From Enhydrobacter aerosaccus (lineage in GTDB: Bacteria; Pseudomonadota; Alphaproteobacteria; Reyranellales; Reyranellaceae), in contig NZ_FUWJ01000002.1 of NCBI RefSeq assembly GCF_900167455.1, forward strand, positions 1,054,305 through 1,118,304: a stretch of 64,000 bases of DNA, read 5' to 3'. Position numbers and translations under genes: made by a program. Below are positions 25,995-35,524 of the stretch, piece after piece. Every line of letters begins with the position of its first letter. Within the stretch, counting starts at the first letter, position 1. The notes below the pieces were generated by a model. It had not been told where the DNA came from. It did not search any database and saw only the letters and a program-made list of their open reading frames with translations.

Positions 25995-26390
25995 CTACGC
26001 GGCCGCGAGATAGATCAGCCGACCCAGCGCTCCCAGCCCGAGGGCGAGCGCAGCCACCGTCTGAATGAAGAAGCCGGGGAAGCGCTTCTCGGGGGCCGCG
26101 AGATAGCCCGCAAAATAGATCAGCCGCCCGACGATCCAGACGGCACCCAGGATCGAAGCCCACAGGGGGCTCCAGTAGAACGCGAACAACCACATCGCCG
26201 GCAAGAAGATCGGCATCCATTCGAGCGTATTGCTATGGGCCCGCACGGCTCGCTCCAGCTGCGGATCGCCCGTCATCCTCGGTGCCAGTATGCCCGTCCT
26301 CGAATGAGTACGCGCAACGGTGATCGCCATTCCAAAGCAGGTGAACCCCGACAGCAGGGTGACGATGGCGACGGCGTAGTAGGTGTCCAT
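25995..26390 (-). CDS. MAPEG-family membrane protein
   Basis: The 131-residue protein has four hydrophobic helices and the MAPEG hallmarks: RMTGDPQLERAVRAHSNTLEWMPIFLPAMWLFA near residues 38-70 and GRLIYFAGYLA in helix three. Bacterial members are glutathione-linked or unknown. GGGAGGAAAAT lies just before ATG 26390; the longer frame to 26483 is not coding. Confidence 0.9.
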   Translation of the reverse strand: MDTYYAVAIVTLLSGFTCFGMAITVARTHSRTGILAPRMTGDPQLERAVRAHSNTLEWMPIFLPAMWLFAFYWSPLWASILGAVWIVGRLIYFAGYLAAPEKRFPGFFIQTVAALALGLGALGRLIYLAAA

Positions 26391-26518
26391 ATTTTCCTCC
26401 CGTAGGGGTCGAGCCACAAACCTTGCCGCAACGATCTCCCCCGATGTCAGCAGCGTCATTGCCGCGAACGATGACCGCGGCATGCGGCACGGCCTGCCGA
26501 CGCCATCTCATGCGGCTC

Positions 26519-26545
26519 TGCGAAATTCGAGCGGCTTTTACACGC
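26519..26545 (+). promoter_or_regulatory. Spaced motif TGCGAAATTCG-N6-TTTTACACGC, copy B
   Basis: Same fixed bases, spacer length and orientation as 22726-22752. Here it lies 60 bases before the start of the ABC binding-protein gene and 128 bases upstream of the divergent MAPEG gene, a position suited to control either. Confidence 0.5.
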
Positions 26546-26605
26546 GTGACGGCACGCAACGGTTCCTCTACGCTTCGACAAAATGAGAATTTGGAGGAAG
26601 CGGTA

Positions 26606-27958
26606 ATGTCCAAGGGGTTCACTACGCGTGCCATTTCCCGTCGACGCGCCTTGCAGGGAGCCGCGGCCTTGGGCGGCCTCGCGGCGCCGATGCTCAACAG
26701 CGTGACGGCCTACTCCCAGAGCGGCGGCTTCGACTGGAAGCGCTTCAAGGGGCAGGAGGTCGAGGTGCTGATGGAGACCGGTCCGCGCGCCGATCTCATG
26801 AAGAAGTACAAGGGCGAATTCAAGGACCTCACCGGCATCGAGCTCGGCATCGAGGTGATCCCCGAGCAGCAGGCGCGGCAGAAGGTGGCGATCGAGCTGA
26901 ATTCGGGCAAGCCGAGCTTCGACCTGTTCAACTTCGCCTATCACGTCCAGAAGCGTCAGTTCGAGAAGGGCGGCTGGCTGCTCGACATCACCTCGTGGCT
27001 CAAGGATCCGCAGATGATGCCGGCCGAATACGAGCTGGGCGATGTCTCCAAGCTCGGCATGAGCTTCGCCACGACGTCCGACGGCAAGGTCAACAGCCTG
27101 CCGATCCTGTGCGACTACTTCATCCTCTATTACAACAAGGACCTGTTCGCGAAGAAGGGCGTCGCTGTCCCCAAGACGCTCGACGAGATGATGGCGGCGG
27201 CGGCCAAGATCAACGATCCGGCGGCCGGCATCTCGGGCTTTGTCGGACGCGGCGTGCGCAACGCCAATGTGGTGCTGTGGACGCAGCTTCTTTCCGGCTG
27301 GGGCCAGGAGACCATCAAGGGCACCAAGCTGATCACCGACACGCCGGATGCGATCGCCTCCGCCGAATACTACAAGAAGCTGCTCTCGAGCTACGCGCCG
27401 CAGGGCGTGGCCGGCTTCAACTGGAACGAGGCGCAGGGCCTGTTCATCCAGGGCAAGGCAGGCATGTGGATCGATGCCACGGGCTTTGCCGCCCCGATCG
27501 AGGACAAGACCAAGAGCCGGGTTGTCGGCAAGGTCGGCTATGCCCTGCCGCCGTCGGGCCCGAAGGGACATGGCTCGGTGACGTTCGGTTCGGGCATGGC
27601 GATTCCCAAGGCGAGCACCCACAAGGAAGCCGCCTATCTCACCATGCTGTGGATGACGGGGCCGAAGATGGCGGGCCGCATGCTGCAGGTCGGCGGCGGC
27701 ATTCCCTTCCGCACCAATCCGCTCAAGGATCCCGCCGTGCTGGCGGGACTTACCATCCCGAGGGAATGGGCCGAGTGCGCCGCGGGTTGCGCGCCGATCT
27801 CGATGTCGGGTCTGCCGGTGATCGTGCCGGTGACGGAGTTCCGCGACGTCATCGGCACGGCGCTGACCAACATGCTGGGCGGCGCCGATCCCGCGACCGA
27901 GCTCAAGCGGGCGACGACGGAGTTCCAGCCGGTCATCGACAAGAGCGAACAGACCTGA
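26606..27958 (+). CDS. ABC transporter substrate-binding protein, carbohydrate (family 1) type
   Basis: The 450-residue protein has a Tat-type leader (AISRRRALQGAAALGG) and the family 1 extracellular solute-binding fold: EVLMETGPRADLMKKY, the hinge PILCDYFILYYNKDLF near residue 170 and AGMWIDATGFAAP. Its likely ligand is a sugar, sugar alcohol or glycerol compound. TTGGAGGAAGCGGTA precedes ATG 26606; the longer frame upstream is not coding. It heads the operon with two permease genes; no ATPase gene follows, so the ATPase is encoded elsewhere. Confidence 0.92.
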   Translation: MSKGFTTRAISRRRALQGAAALGGLAAPMLNSVTAYSQSGGFDWKRFKGQEVEVLMETGPRADLMKKYKGEFKDLTGIELGIEVIPEQQARQKVAIELNSGKPSFDLFNFAYHVQKRQFEKGGWLLDITSWLKDPQMMPAEYELGDVSKLGMSFATTSDGKVNSLPILCDYFILYYNKDLFAKKGVAVPKTLDEMMAAAAKINDPAAGISGFVGRGVRNANVVLWTQLLSGWGQETIKGTKLITDTPDAIASAEYYKKLLSSYAPQGVAGFNWNEAQGLFIQGKAGMWIDATGFAAPIEDKTKSRVVGKVGYALPPSGPKGHGSVTFGSGMAIPKASTHKEAAYLTMLWMTGPKMAGRMLQVGGGIPFRTNPLKDPAVLAGLTIPREWAECAAGCAPISMSGLPVIVPVTEFRDVIGTALTNMLGGADPATELKRATTEFQPVIDKSEQT

Positions 27959-27994
27959 AGTCAGAACGGGACGCGCAAGCGTAGCGGAGCGTAC

Positions 27995-28918
27995 ATGGTG
28001 GACGTGTCCATGGCGGAGGCGGGCGCAGGCCCCGTCCCGCAGAAGGGCGTGGAGGGCGAACGACGCCTGCGCCCCTATCTTCTGTTCATCTGGCCGGCCC
28101 TGATCGTGTGTTCGGCGGTGATCATCTTCCCGTGGCTGTTCACGGTCTGGATGAGCCTGCACGATTTCCGCATCGGCAGCCCGATGACCTTCATCGGACT
28201 CGACAACTACAAGGATCTGGCCACCAACCGGCGCTTCCTCGAGTCTATCGGGCATACGTTTTATTTCACGGTACTGTCGGTGGCCCTGCCGATGGTGCTG
28301 GGCACGCTGGCGGCGCTGGTGTTCCACAAGAAGTTCTGGGGCCGCGGCTTCTTCCGCACCCTGTTCATCATGCCGATGATGGCGACGCCGGTGGCAGTGT
28401 CGCTGATCTGGACCATGATGTTCCATCCGCAGCTCGGCGTGCTGAACTACCTGCTGAGCCTGGTCGGACTGCCGCCGTCGCAATGGGTCTACGCGCCGGG
28501 CACGGTGATCCCGAGCCTGGTGCTGGTGGAAGTGTGGCTGTGGACGCCGTTCTGCATGATCATCGTGCTGGGCGGCCTCGCCTCGCTGCCGAGCGAACCC
28601 TACGAGGCGGCGCTGATCGACGGCGCCAGCCAGTGGCAGATGTTCTGGAAGATCACCTATCCGCTGGTGGCGCCGTTCCTGGTCGTCGCGCTGATCATCC
28701 GCACCATCGACGCGCTCAAGGCGTTCGAGACGATCTGGGTCATCTGCAACGGCGGACCGGGCACGGCCAGCGAGACCATCAACGTCTATCTCTACAATCA
28801 GGCCTTCGCCTACAACCAGGTCGGCACGGCAAGCGCCGTCGTGGTGGTGTTCTTCGCCATCATCGTGGCGCTGTCGCTGATACTGCTGTGGGCGCGCCAG
28901 AAGGCAGCGTGGACGTGA
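27995..28918 (+). CDS. Sugar-type ABC transporter permease (MalF/UgpA-like)
   Basis: The 307-residue membrane protein has six helices and the EAA loop PYEAALIDGASQWQMFWKITYPL near residue 205. The extra N-terminal stretch of about 20 polar residues precedes the first helix. It lies 36 bases after the binding-protein gene. It pairs with the second permease after the palindrome. Confidence 0.93.
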   Translation: MVDVSMAEAGAGPVPQKGVEGERRLRPYLLFIWPALIVCSAVIIFPWLFTVWMSLHDFRIGSPMTFIGLDNYKDLATNRRFLESIGHTFYFTVLSVALPMVLGTLAALVFHKKFWGRGFFRTLFIMPMMATPVAVSLIWTMMFHPQLGVLNYLLSLVGLPPSQWVYAPGTVIPSLVLVEVWLWTPFCMIIVLGGLASLPSEPYEAALIDGASQWQMFWKITYPLVAPFLVVALIIRTIDALKAFETIWVICNGGPGTASETINVYLYNQAFAYNQVGTASAVVVVFFAIIVALSLILLWARQKAAWT

Positions 28919-28939
28919 GATCTCTGAACATTGCGAAGT

Positions 28940-29006
28940 CATGGGAGCGCGCCACTCCAGTGGCGCATCATGCGCATGAGCGCCACTGGAGTGGCGCGCT
29001 CCCATG
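28940..29006. repeat. 67-nt near-perfect palindrome overlapping the second permease start
   Basis: The two arms 28940-28966 and 28980-29006 are 27 bases and exactly complementary. The middle 28967-28979 itself contains a 12-base palindrome (TCATGCGCATGA). The core is GCGCCACTGGAGTGGCGC in each arm. The right arm ends with the ATG of the downstream permease gene, so folding of the message would bury that start. Confidence 0.95.
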
Positions 29007-29840
29007 ACCCCCCGTACACGCCGCCGGATTCGAAGGCTCGCCGACCGGACGGCGCTCGGCCTGTCGGTCGCGGTCCTGCTCGCCCCCTGCCTGTTCGTGT
29101 TCTTCTGGATGGTGTCGCTGTCGGTGAAGTACGACATCGACAATACCGCCTGGCCGCCGGTCTTCTGGCCGGAGCAAATGACGTTCGAGAATTTCAAGAA
29201 GGTGTTCGAGGAAAGCCCGATGTTCCTCTATTTCTGGAACTCGGTGCAGGTCACGGGCTCGGCCACGCTGGTGTCGCTGCTGCTGGGCGTGCCGGCCGGT
29301 TACGGCATTGCCAAGGCCAAGGCGAACAGGATGGCGGGCGTTCTGCTGCTCAGCCGCATGACGCCGGGCCTTTCCTATCTGATCCCGCTGTTCACGCTGT
29401 TTCAGATCATCGGCCTGATCGGCACGGTGTGGCCGATCGCGCTCACGCATCTCGTGATCACGCTGCCGATCGTGGTCTGGATCATGATCGGCTTCTTCGA
29501 GACGCAGCCGCACGAGCTGGAGGAGGCCGCGCGCATCGATGGCGCCACGCTGTGGCAGGCGTTCCGCTATGTCGCCCTGCCGCTCGCCCGGCCCGGCATC
29601 GTCGTCGGCGCGATCCTGAGTTTCATCACCTCGTGGAACAATTTCATCTTCGGCGCCGTCTTCGCCGGCCGCACCACCCGCACCATGCCGGTCGCGGTCT
29701 ACAACATGCTCACCTTCGAGAGCTTCGCCTGGGGACCGCTCGCCGCCGCCGCCATCGTGGTGATGCTGCCCGTGATCCTGCTCACCATCGTGATCCAGAA
29801 GGAGATCGTGCAGGGGCTCTCGACCGGTGGCGTGAAGTAG
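29004..29840 (+). CDS. Sugar-type ABC transporter permease (MalG/UgpE-like)
   Basis: The 278-residue membrane protein has about six helices and the EAA loop LEEAARIDGATLWQAFRYVALPL near residues 172-195, matching MalG-type permeases. It starts at ATG 29004, the last three bases of the palindrome, with the short RBS-poor leader inside the hairpin. The gap after the first permease is 85 bases and made almost entirely of that palindrome. Confidence 0.92.
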   Translation: MTPRTRRRIRRLADRTALGLSVAVLLAPCLFVFFWMVSLSVKYDIDNTAWPPVFWPEQMTFENFKKVFEESPMFLYFWNSVQVTGSATLVSLLLGVPAGYGIAKAKANRMAGVLLLSRMTPGLSYLIPLFTLFQIIGLIGTVWPIALTHLVITLPIVVWIMIGFFETQPHELEEAARIDGATLWQAFRYVALPLARPGIVVGAILSFITSWNNFIFGAVFAGRTTRTMPVAVYNMLTFESFAWGPLAAAAIVVMLPVILLTIVIQKEIVQGLSTGGVK

Positions 29841-29846
29841 CGACTT

Positions 29847-30686
29847 TCAGGCCACGATCGCCGCCTTCTGCGCGATGAGCAAGCGGATGCGCTCGGCGTC
29901 CGCCGCCGTGGCGGGATTGTAGATCACCAGACTCAGATCAGGCCGACCATCGACGGCGAAGGCGGAATATTCCAGGCCGATCAGGCCGGCGACCGGATGC
30001 CGGATATGCTTGGTGCCTTCGCCGTGCGTGGTGACGTCGTTCTCGCGCCAGAGCGCGTCGAACTCGGGGCTGAGCCGGCACAGCTCCTCGACCAGCGCCT
30101 TCACCGCGGAGGCGGCTCCGGCGCGCGCGGCATCGGCGCGAAAGGCCGCCACCACGAAGCGTGCGACACTCTGCCAATCGGGCTGTGCGGCGCGCGCATG
30201 GGGATCGAGGAAGATGAGCCGCAGCACGTTGCGCTGGGCCGCGGCGAGCCGGCCATAGTCCGTCAGCACCGCCGCCGCGGCGCGGTTCCAGGCCACGATG
30301 TCCCAGGTCGCCGTCCGCACCATGGCCGGGCTGAGCTCGAGCGCATCGAGCACGCGCTGCAAGCGCGGCGTGACGCCCTCGACTGCCTGGTAATGGACTT
30401 CCGGTGGGCGCCCCAAGCCCAGCAGGAAAAGGTGCTCGCGTTCGACATCGGTCAGCATCAGGGCACGCGCGATACGGTCGAGAACGGCTGCCGAAGGTGC
30501 CCCTCCCCGTCCCTGTTCGAGCCACGTGTACCAGGTCGTGCTGACGTTGGCGCGTTGCGCCACTTCCTCGCGGCGCAGACCCGGCGTGCGCCGGCGCGTG
30601 GACGAAAAGCCCAGTGCCGCCGGATCGAGCTTGGCGCGGCGATCCTTGAGGAAAGTGCCCAGCAGATTGTCGTCGAGCGTCGCCAT
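29847..30686 (-). CDS. XRE-family regulator with MmyB-like ligand-binding domain
   Basis: The 279-residue protein begins with an HTH domain ([30 protein letters not shown], residues 32-61) followed by the MmyB-like sensing domain ([51 protein letters not shown]). It is divergent from the SDR gene, the usual arrangement for these regulators and the NAD-dependent enzyme they control. A direct-repeat operator is seen between them. Confidence 0.92.
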   Translation of the reverse strand: MATLDDNLLGTFLKDRRAKLDPAALGFSSTRRRTPGLRREEVAQRANVSTTWYTWLEQGRGGAPSAAVLDRIARALMLTDVEREHLFLLGLGRPPEVHYQAVEGVTPRLQRVLDALELSPAMVRTATWDIVAWNRAAAAVLTDYGRLAAAQRNVLRLIFLDPHARAAQPDWQSVARFVVAAFRADAARAGAASAVKALVEELCRLSPEFDALWRENDVTTHGEGTKHIRHPVAGLIGLEYSAFAVDGRPDLSLVIYNPATAADAERIRLLIAQKAAIVA

Positions 30687-30704
30687 GGAGAACCGGTTAG
30701 TCTG

Positions 30705-30739
30705 TTTACCCGTATAACGTCCCTACTTTACCCCGATAA
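30705..30739. promoter_or_regulatory. Direct repeat, probable operator of the divergent pair
   Basis: TTTACCCGTATAA (30705-30717) and TTTACCCCGATAA (30727-30739) are 22 bases apart, two helical turns, within the 99-base divergent space. A dimeric XRE regulator could bind both. Confidence 0.5.
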
Positions 30740-30757
30740 GGCGCAAACAGATAGTCA

Positions 30758-30777
30758 CCTCCGTTTCCAATCGGAGG
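30758..30777 (+). promoter_or_regulatory. Small hairpin covering the SDR ribosome site
   Basis: CCTCCG (30758-30763) and CGGAGG (30772-30777) pair around an eight-base loop. The GGAGG of the right arm is the ribosome site for ATG 30786, so folding would hide it. Confidence 0.4.
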
Positions 30778-30785
30778 CTTTGCCA

Positions 30786-31679
30786 ATGCGTGTGTTTGTC
30801 ACCGGCGCGACCGGCTTCGTCGGCTCGGCCGTCGTCACGGAACTGATCGCGGCCGGGCATGACGTGCTCGGGCTTGCCCGCTCGGAGGCAGGCGCGACGG
30901 CTCTGGCCGCGGCCGGCGCCCAAGTCCATCGCGGCTCGCTCGAGGATCTCGATAGTCTCCGCACTGGCGCCTCTGCCGCGGACGCGGTCATCCATACCGC
31001 CTTCAACCATGACTTCTTGAGATTCGTGGAGAATTGCGAGATGGACCGCCGCGCCATCGAGACATTAGGCGCAGCGCTGCAGGGTTCCGACCACCCGTTG
31101 CTGGTCACGTCGGGATTCGCCCGCCTCTCGCCGGGGCGCACCTCGACGGAAAACGATCCGCCGCCGCCCCACTCTCCCGCTTATCCGCGCGTCTCCGAGG
31201 CGGTCGCGACGACGCTGGCGGCGCGCGGCGTGCGGGCATCGGTCGTGCGTCTTGCCCCGTCGGTCCATGGCGATGGCGATCACGGCTTTGTGCCGCGTCT
31301 CATCACCTTTGCGCGGGAGAAGGGGGTATCCGCGTATATCGGTGACGGCCTCAATCGCTGGCCGGGCGTTCATCGGCTCGATGCCGCCCGCCTCTATCGG
31401 CTCGCCATCGAGAAGGGCGGCACCGGCGCCTACCACCATGCCGCCGCCGAGGAGGGCGTGCCTTTCAAGGAAATCGCGCAAGTAATCGGACGACGGCTCA
31501 ACGTGCCCGTGGTCAGCAAGACGCCGCAGGAGGCACAGGAGCATTTCGGCTGGTTCGCGCCCTTCGCGGCCATCGACTGTCCCGCCTCCAGCCGCCTGAC
31601 GCGCGAACGCCTCGGCTGGGAGCCGACCCAGCCGGGCCTGATCGCCGACCTCGATCGCCCGCGCTACTTCGAGGGCTGA
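30786..31679 (+). CDS. Atypical SDR / NAD-dependent epimerase-like oxidoreductase
   Basis: The 297-residue protein starts with the Rossmann motif [13 protein letters not shown] and is an extended-type SDR with a YPRVSEAVA segment in the place of the usual YxxxK, so the typical catalytic Tyr-Lys pair is not in standard form. Family members act on nucleotide sugars or small carbonyls, or merely sense NAD(P). It is divergent from the MmyB-like regulator that probably controls it. Confidence 0.88.
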   Translation: MRVFVTGATGFVGSAVVTELIAAGHDVLGLARSEAGATALAAAGAQVHRGSLEDLDSLRTGASAADAVIHTAFNHDFLRFVENCEMDRRAIETLGAALQGSDHPLLVTSGFARLSPGRTSTENDPPPPHSPAYPRVSEAVATTLAARGVRASVVRLAPSVHGDGDHGFVPRLITFAREKGVSAYIGDGLNRWPGVHRLDAARLYRLAIEKGGTGAYHHAAAEEGVPFKEIAQVIGRRLNVPVVSKTPQEAQEHFGWFAPFAAIDCPASSRLTRERLGWEPTQPGLIADLDRPRYFEG

Positions 31680-31688
31680 CGCGGCGCG

Positions 31689-32243
31689 CTACTTCTTCGC
31701 GCCGGGCAGGAAATCGTCGAGCGGGACGCCGAAGCTGTTGAGCGCCCAGGAGACGAGATTGTACTGGCCGATGGTGAACACGACGTCCATGAGCTGCTCG
31801 GTCGAGTAGCTCTTGGACAGGGTCGCCCAGGTGGCGTCCGAGACGACGGAATTCTCATAGAGATCGTCGGCGGCCTGCATCAGGGCCGCCTCCTTCTCGC
31901 TCCATCCTACCGCCTTGGGGCCTTCCTTGATGCGGGCGATATCCTCGTCGCTCACGCCGCCGCGCTTGGCGATCAATTCGTGCTGCGCGAATTCATACTC
32001 GGCCTGGTTGAGCCAGCCGATGCGCAGGATCAGCAGCTCGCGATCGCGGAACGGCAGAGTCTGCTTGCCCAGGATATGTCCGGCGAAGGGCGTCCAGCGC
32101 TTCACGAGCTTGGGGTGATGGGCCAGCACCTTGAATATGTTGAAAATGCGGCCACCCATCGCGTTCTTCTCGATGGCTTCGCGGTCTTCTTGCGCCATGG
32201 TCGAAAGGTCGCGCATCGGGATACGCTGCTTACGCTGGATCAT
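31689..32243 (-). CDS. Carboxymuconolactone-decarboxylase / AhpD-like protein
   Basis: The 184-residue protein has the CMD fold pattern (LPFRDRELLILRIGWLNQAEYEFAQHELIAKRGGVSDEDI), with EYEFAQH at the place of the AhpD CxxC, which is missing. So a peroxidase role is unlikely; a lyase-like or unknown role is more apt. AGGAGGAAACACG precedes ATG 32243. It converges with the SDR gene and is divergent from the 1079-aa gene. Confidence 0.85.
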   Translation of the reverse strand: MIQRKQRIPMRDLSTMAQEDREAIEKNAMGGRIFNIFKVLAHHPKLVKRWTPFAGHILGKQTLPFRDRELLILRIGWLNQAEYEFAQHELIAKRGGVSDEDIARIKEGPKAVGWSEKEAALMQAADDLYENSVVSDATWATLSKSYSTEQLMDVVFTIGQYNLVSWALNSFGVPLDDFLPGAKK

Positions 32244-32284
32244 CGTGTTTCCTCCTGTGCCGGAGCGTAACATGTCCGCTCACC

Positions 32285-35200
32285 ATGTCCTTCACGATCC
32301 GTAGACGTCGCGTGCTCGCGACTGGCCTGGCGACCGGCCTCACGACTGGCACCGCATTCGGCGTGACAGGTCCCGCGCTCGCACAGCGGCGCGGCGACGA
32401 GTTCGAAATCGCGAGCAGCGAAACGGCGACCATCGACGGCCGTCACTGGGACACGCCGATCGTCGGCGGCCTCACCGTCGATGCCGTGCATCGCTCGGTC
32501 CTCCTTCGCTTCCCGACCGCCGGCGACGAGATCAGTGGCTTCCTGCGGGAGGGCCGCGTGTTGGCGCGCGCCGAACTGGTGATGAGCTACGGCGGCTACG
32601 AGATCGTGCCGGACGGATATCTCTGCCGCGATGGGTTGGGCCGCAAGCTCTGGACCGACGATCCGCCGACCTGGCACATCGAAGCCTTCCCGTTGCGACG
32701 GCTCTGGATCGCCGACCGCGATCACGGCCCGACCTTCAATGCCAGCGCCAATGGCCTGCGCTATTGGAGCCGGTATGGCGCCAGCGATACGGAGCGCGAT
32801 CGCGTGCCGGGCGCGATGGCACCGCAGGAGCTGTCGATCTACGCCCGCGAGGCGCGCTTCGACATCACCCCCCTGCTCGCCACGGCAGTCGTCGAGCGCG
32901 AGGCCGGTGCGCGGCTGCGCTGGTTGCAGGAGAGCGGGTTCCTGCTGCGCAAGGTCGAGATCTACGATTCGCGTTATCGCCAGGCCGACAATGCCTACGA
33001 ATGGGCCATGCCGACCGGCGGACACGGGCTGAGCTTCGTCAAGCCGCGCCTCGTCCTGACCGGCCGCCCCACCAGCGGCATCGTGTCGATCGTCATGCCA
33101 CCGGCGTTCGAAGCCGACTGGCAGGTGAAGACGGCCGACGGCTCGCGGCCCACCGCCGTCATGCCGAGCGCGCAGCAGGTGAGCGATGCCGGACGGCGCG
33201 CGACGCTGGTGCGCGGCGACCGCCCGAAAGGGGAGATCGATCGCATCGCCGAGCTGCGACGCGCAGGCGGTGACAATGTCAGCGCGCTGGCCGAGGCTGG
33301 AAGCGACAAGGGCTACAAGGCCTATCTCGAACAGATCCGGCTACTGCTCTCGATGCCGCCGCGCTACTGGGTGGGATGGTCGATCGAGGACTATGTCCTG
33401 ATCTGGTATCAGTTTCGCAGCCTTCTGGCGCCGCCGGTCCAGGACCATCTCAAGGCCTACTGGACCGCATGGCTGCAGCCCGACCTGCCGACCAGCGCCT
33501 TCGCCTTTCCGCAGGGCGCCGATTCCAACGATTACTGGCGGCGCAACCGCGATTGGCGTGGCCGCGCTTCCTTCTTCCGCGACGGCTTCAACTTCGCCGT
33601 CAGCACCCAGAACTTCAATCACACCGCCGCCATGGGCGCCCTGCTGGGCGGCGCGATGATCGGATCGGACCATGCCATGGGCGACGGCCGTCACGGGCTG
33701 GAGACCCTGCTGCTGCGCTTCTGGGGCTTCCTCGACGGCGGCACCCAGGAGGTGCTGGATCACTACTATCTGTCGATCACGCTCAGCGGCCAGAAGATGT
33801 TCGCCGATTTTGCGCCAGCGCCCGTCGATCGCCTGATGGGGCGCATCCTGGTGGATCGCACCATGGAGATCCTGGTCTCCTATTTCCATCCGGCCTTGCG
33901 CCGCTTCGTTGCTTCTTCCGGACGCGCGCGACTGTCGGGCGTGCTGGTCGAGCAGGACGGCATCTACGGGGCCTTGCACACCGTGTCGAAGCGCGGCGCG
34001 ATCAAGTACGCCGACCAGCCGGCCGACGCCACGGTCCATGGCATGCCGGTCTGGGGCTACGACTTCCCCCCGGGGCGAGTCGCGATCCAAAGCCTGCAGC
34101 AACCCTGGGCGCCAGCCTGGGTATCGGGTCTGATCGACGACAAGCCCGTGCCGTTCGAACACACGTCCACCGAGACGATCCGCGGCTTCTTCAAGCCTCC
34201 ACTATGGCGGCGCAGCTATCTCGGCAAATGGCACGGGCTGGCCAGCGCCGACATTCATGGCGGCACCATCGATGTGCTGGGACAATGGGTCCGAACCGCC
34301 TCCCAGTCGACGCGACTCGAGGATCTCGGCACCTTGACGGTGCGATACGCGGCGAATCGGCCGGACCTCGCCACGACACGTGAAGGCATCGCGCCCCAGG
34401 CCGGCCTCACCCTCACCTACCAGAGTCGCAATCGAGCCATCGTTTTTGCCAAGCCGCATGCCAACCGCGACTGGTTCATGGAGGCCGTCGGCAAGGAGGG
34501 GCTGTCGCAACTCGCCACCGTGGTCGGCCTCTGGAACTTTGCCGACAGCAAGGACTGGGAGATCTTTGTCGATGGGCAAAAGGTGGAGGCGTTCCCGCAT
34601 CGTCTGACAGGCAAGCAGCGCATCCTGATCCGCGACGGTGTCAGCTATCTCGCGATCCTGCCGCTGCCGACGGCCGATCTCGGCCGCGATGCCGAGATCG
34701 AAATCGGCCCGGGCATCGGCGGCAAGAGCGATCAGATGCAGGCGGAGATCGCACCCGCCCTCGTCATTTCGATCTACAATCTCAAGCGCGACAAGCCGGT
34801 CGATGGAATCGATTTCGACGCCATCGCCCATCGCACCTATGGCGGTTTCGTCCTGGAGATGGGCGATGCCGCCCAGCACGGCAGCTTCGACGCTTTCGCA
34901 GCGTACATCAAAGCCAATCAACTCACGGCCCAATGGCATGAGGACCGCCACCTGATGGAAGTCAGCTATCGGACCGGCAATGATCTGATGGAGGTGGCCT
35001 TCGGCACCGACTTCACGCAGCCGGGCGAGCGGCACTTCGTCCTCAATCCGGGTCAGCAGGAGAAGGCCATTCCCTATCGCAGGCTGAATGGCCAGTGGCC
35101 CTATCTGCCGCCGGGCCTCGAGCGCGATACCACCTGGGCACAGCAGGGGACGACCGGACGACTGGAAAAGAATGGCGCCACGCTGACGACCGAGCCTGGC

Positions 35201-35524
35201 AAGAAATCCTATCTGCTCAGCGATCCGATCACGGGCGCCATCGTCGGCTACAATCCGCTGCCAGACCCTCAGGACTTCGCGTTGACCCATCGCGACGGGC
35301 TCACGTTACGCGCCGACGGCAAGGTCGGCCTGCTGCGGGTGGAGTATCGCCCCTGGACCCACGAGATCGAGATCACGCATGCGCTGAAGCCGGACCAGAG
35401 CGCCGATGCCTTTGCCAAGACGTTCTCCGTCACTGGCCTCGGCAGTGCGCCGCGCGTCACGCTCAATGGCCGGCCCGTCGAGGCAAGGCGTGCAGGCAAC
35501 GCTTTTCAGATCGCGGCGCTATAA
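32285..35524 (+). CDS. Large Tat-exported protein of unknown function (1079 aa)
   Basis: A Tat leader (TIRRRRVLATGLATGLTTGTAFG, cleavage near ALAQ) shows it is exported folded. No domain is recognised. The central part, residues 360-600, is rich in Trp, Tyr and His (YWVGWSIEDYVLIWYQFRS; FNHTAAMGALLGGAMIG; RFWGFLDGGTQEVLDHYY), which resembles a helical barrel of polysaccharide-acting enzymes. The last 350 residues are beta-rich (EIEIGPGIGG, RTYGGFVLEMGD, RHFVLNPGQQEKAIPYRRLNGQWPYLP). A lyase or hydrolase is a guess. Its stop overlaps the next start as TAATG, so it is coupled to the exported aldo/keto reductase. Confidence 0.85.
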   Translation: MSFTIRRRRVLATGLATGLTTGTAFGVTGPALAQRRGDEFEIASSETATIDGRHWDTPIVGGLTVDAVHRSVLLRFPTAGDEISGFLREGRVLARAELVMSYGGYEIVPDGYLCRDGLGRKLWTDDPPTWHIEAFPLRRLWIADRDHGPTFNASANGLRYWSRYGASDTERDRVPGAMAPQELSIYAREARFDITPLLATAVVEREAGARLRWLQESGFLLRKVEIYDSRYRQADNAYEWAMPTGGHGLSFVKPRLVLTGRPTSGIVSIVMPPAFEADWQVKTADGSRPTAVMPSAQQVSDAGRRATLVRGDRPKGEIDRIAELRRAGGDNVSALAEAGSDKGYKAYLEQIRLLLSMPPRYWVGWSIEDYVLIWYQFRSLLAPPVQDHLKAYWTAWLQPDLPTSAFAFPQGADSNDYWRRNRDWRGRASFFRDGFNFAVSTQNFNHTAAMGALLGGAMIGSDHAMGDGRHGLETLLLRFWGFLDGGTQEVLDHYYLSITLSGQKMFADFAPAPVDRLMGRILVDRTMEILVSYFHPALRRFVASSGRARLSGVLVEQDGIYGALHTVSKRGAIKYADQPADATVHGMPVWGYDFPPGRVAIQSLQQPWAPAWVSGLIDDKPVPFEHTSTETIRGFFKPPLWRRSYLGKWHGLASADIHGGTIDVLGQWVRTASQSTRLEDLGTLTVRYAANRPDLATTREGIAPQAGLTLTYQSRNRAIVFAKPHANRDWFMEAVGKEGLSQLATVVGLWNFADSKDWEIFVDGQKVEAFPHRLTGKQRILIRDGVSYLAILPLPTADLGRDAEIEIGPGIGGKSDQMQAEIAPALVISIYNLKRDKPVDGIDFDAIAHRTYGGFVLEMGDAAQHGSFDAFAAYIKANQLTAQWHEDRHLMEVSYRTGNDLMEVAFGTDFTQPGERHFVLNPGQQEKAIPYRRLNGQWPYLPPGLERDTTWAQQGTTGRLEKNGATLTTEPGKKSYLLSDPITGAIVGYNPLPDPQDFALTHRDGLTLRADGKVGLLRVEYRPWTHEIEITHALKPDQSADAFAKTFSVTGLGSAPRVTLNGRPVEARRAGNAFQIAAL

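Noticed and set aside
26456..29197. 913-codon minus-strand ORF across the sugar ABC operon
   Set aside because: It is a shadow of three strong plus-strand genes in GC-rich DNA, with His/Arg-rich non-natural composition and no domain.
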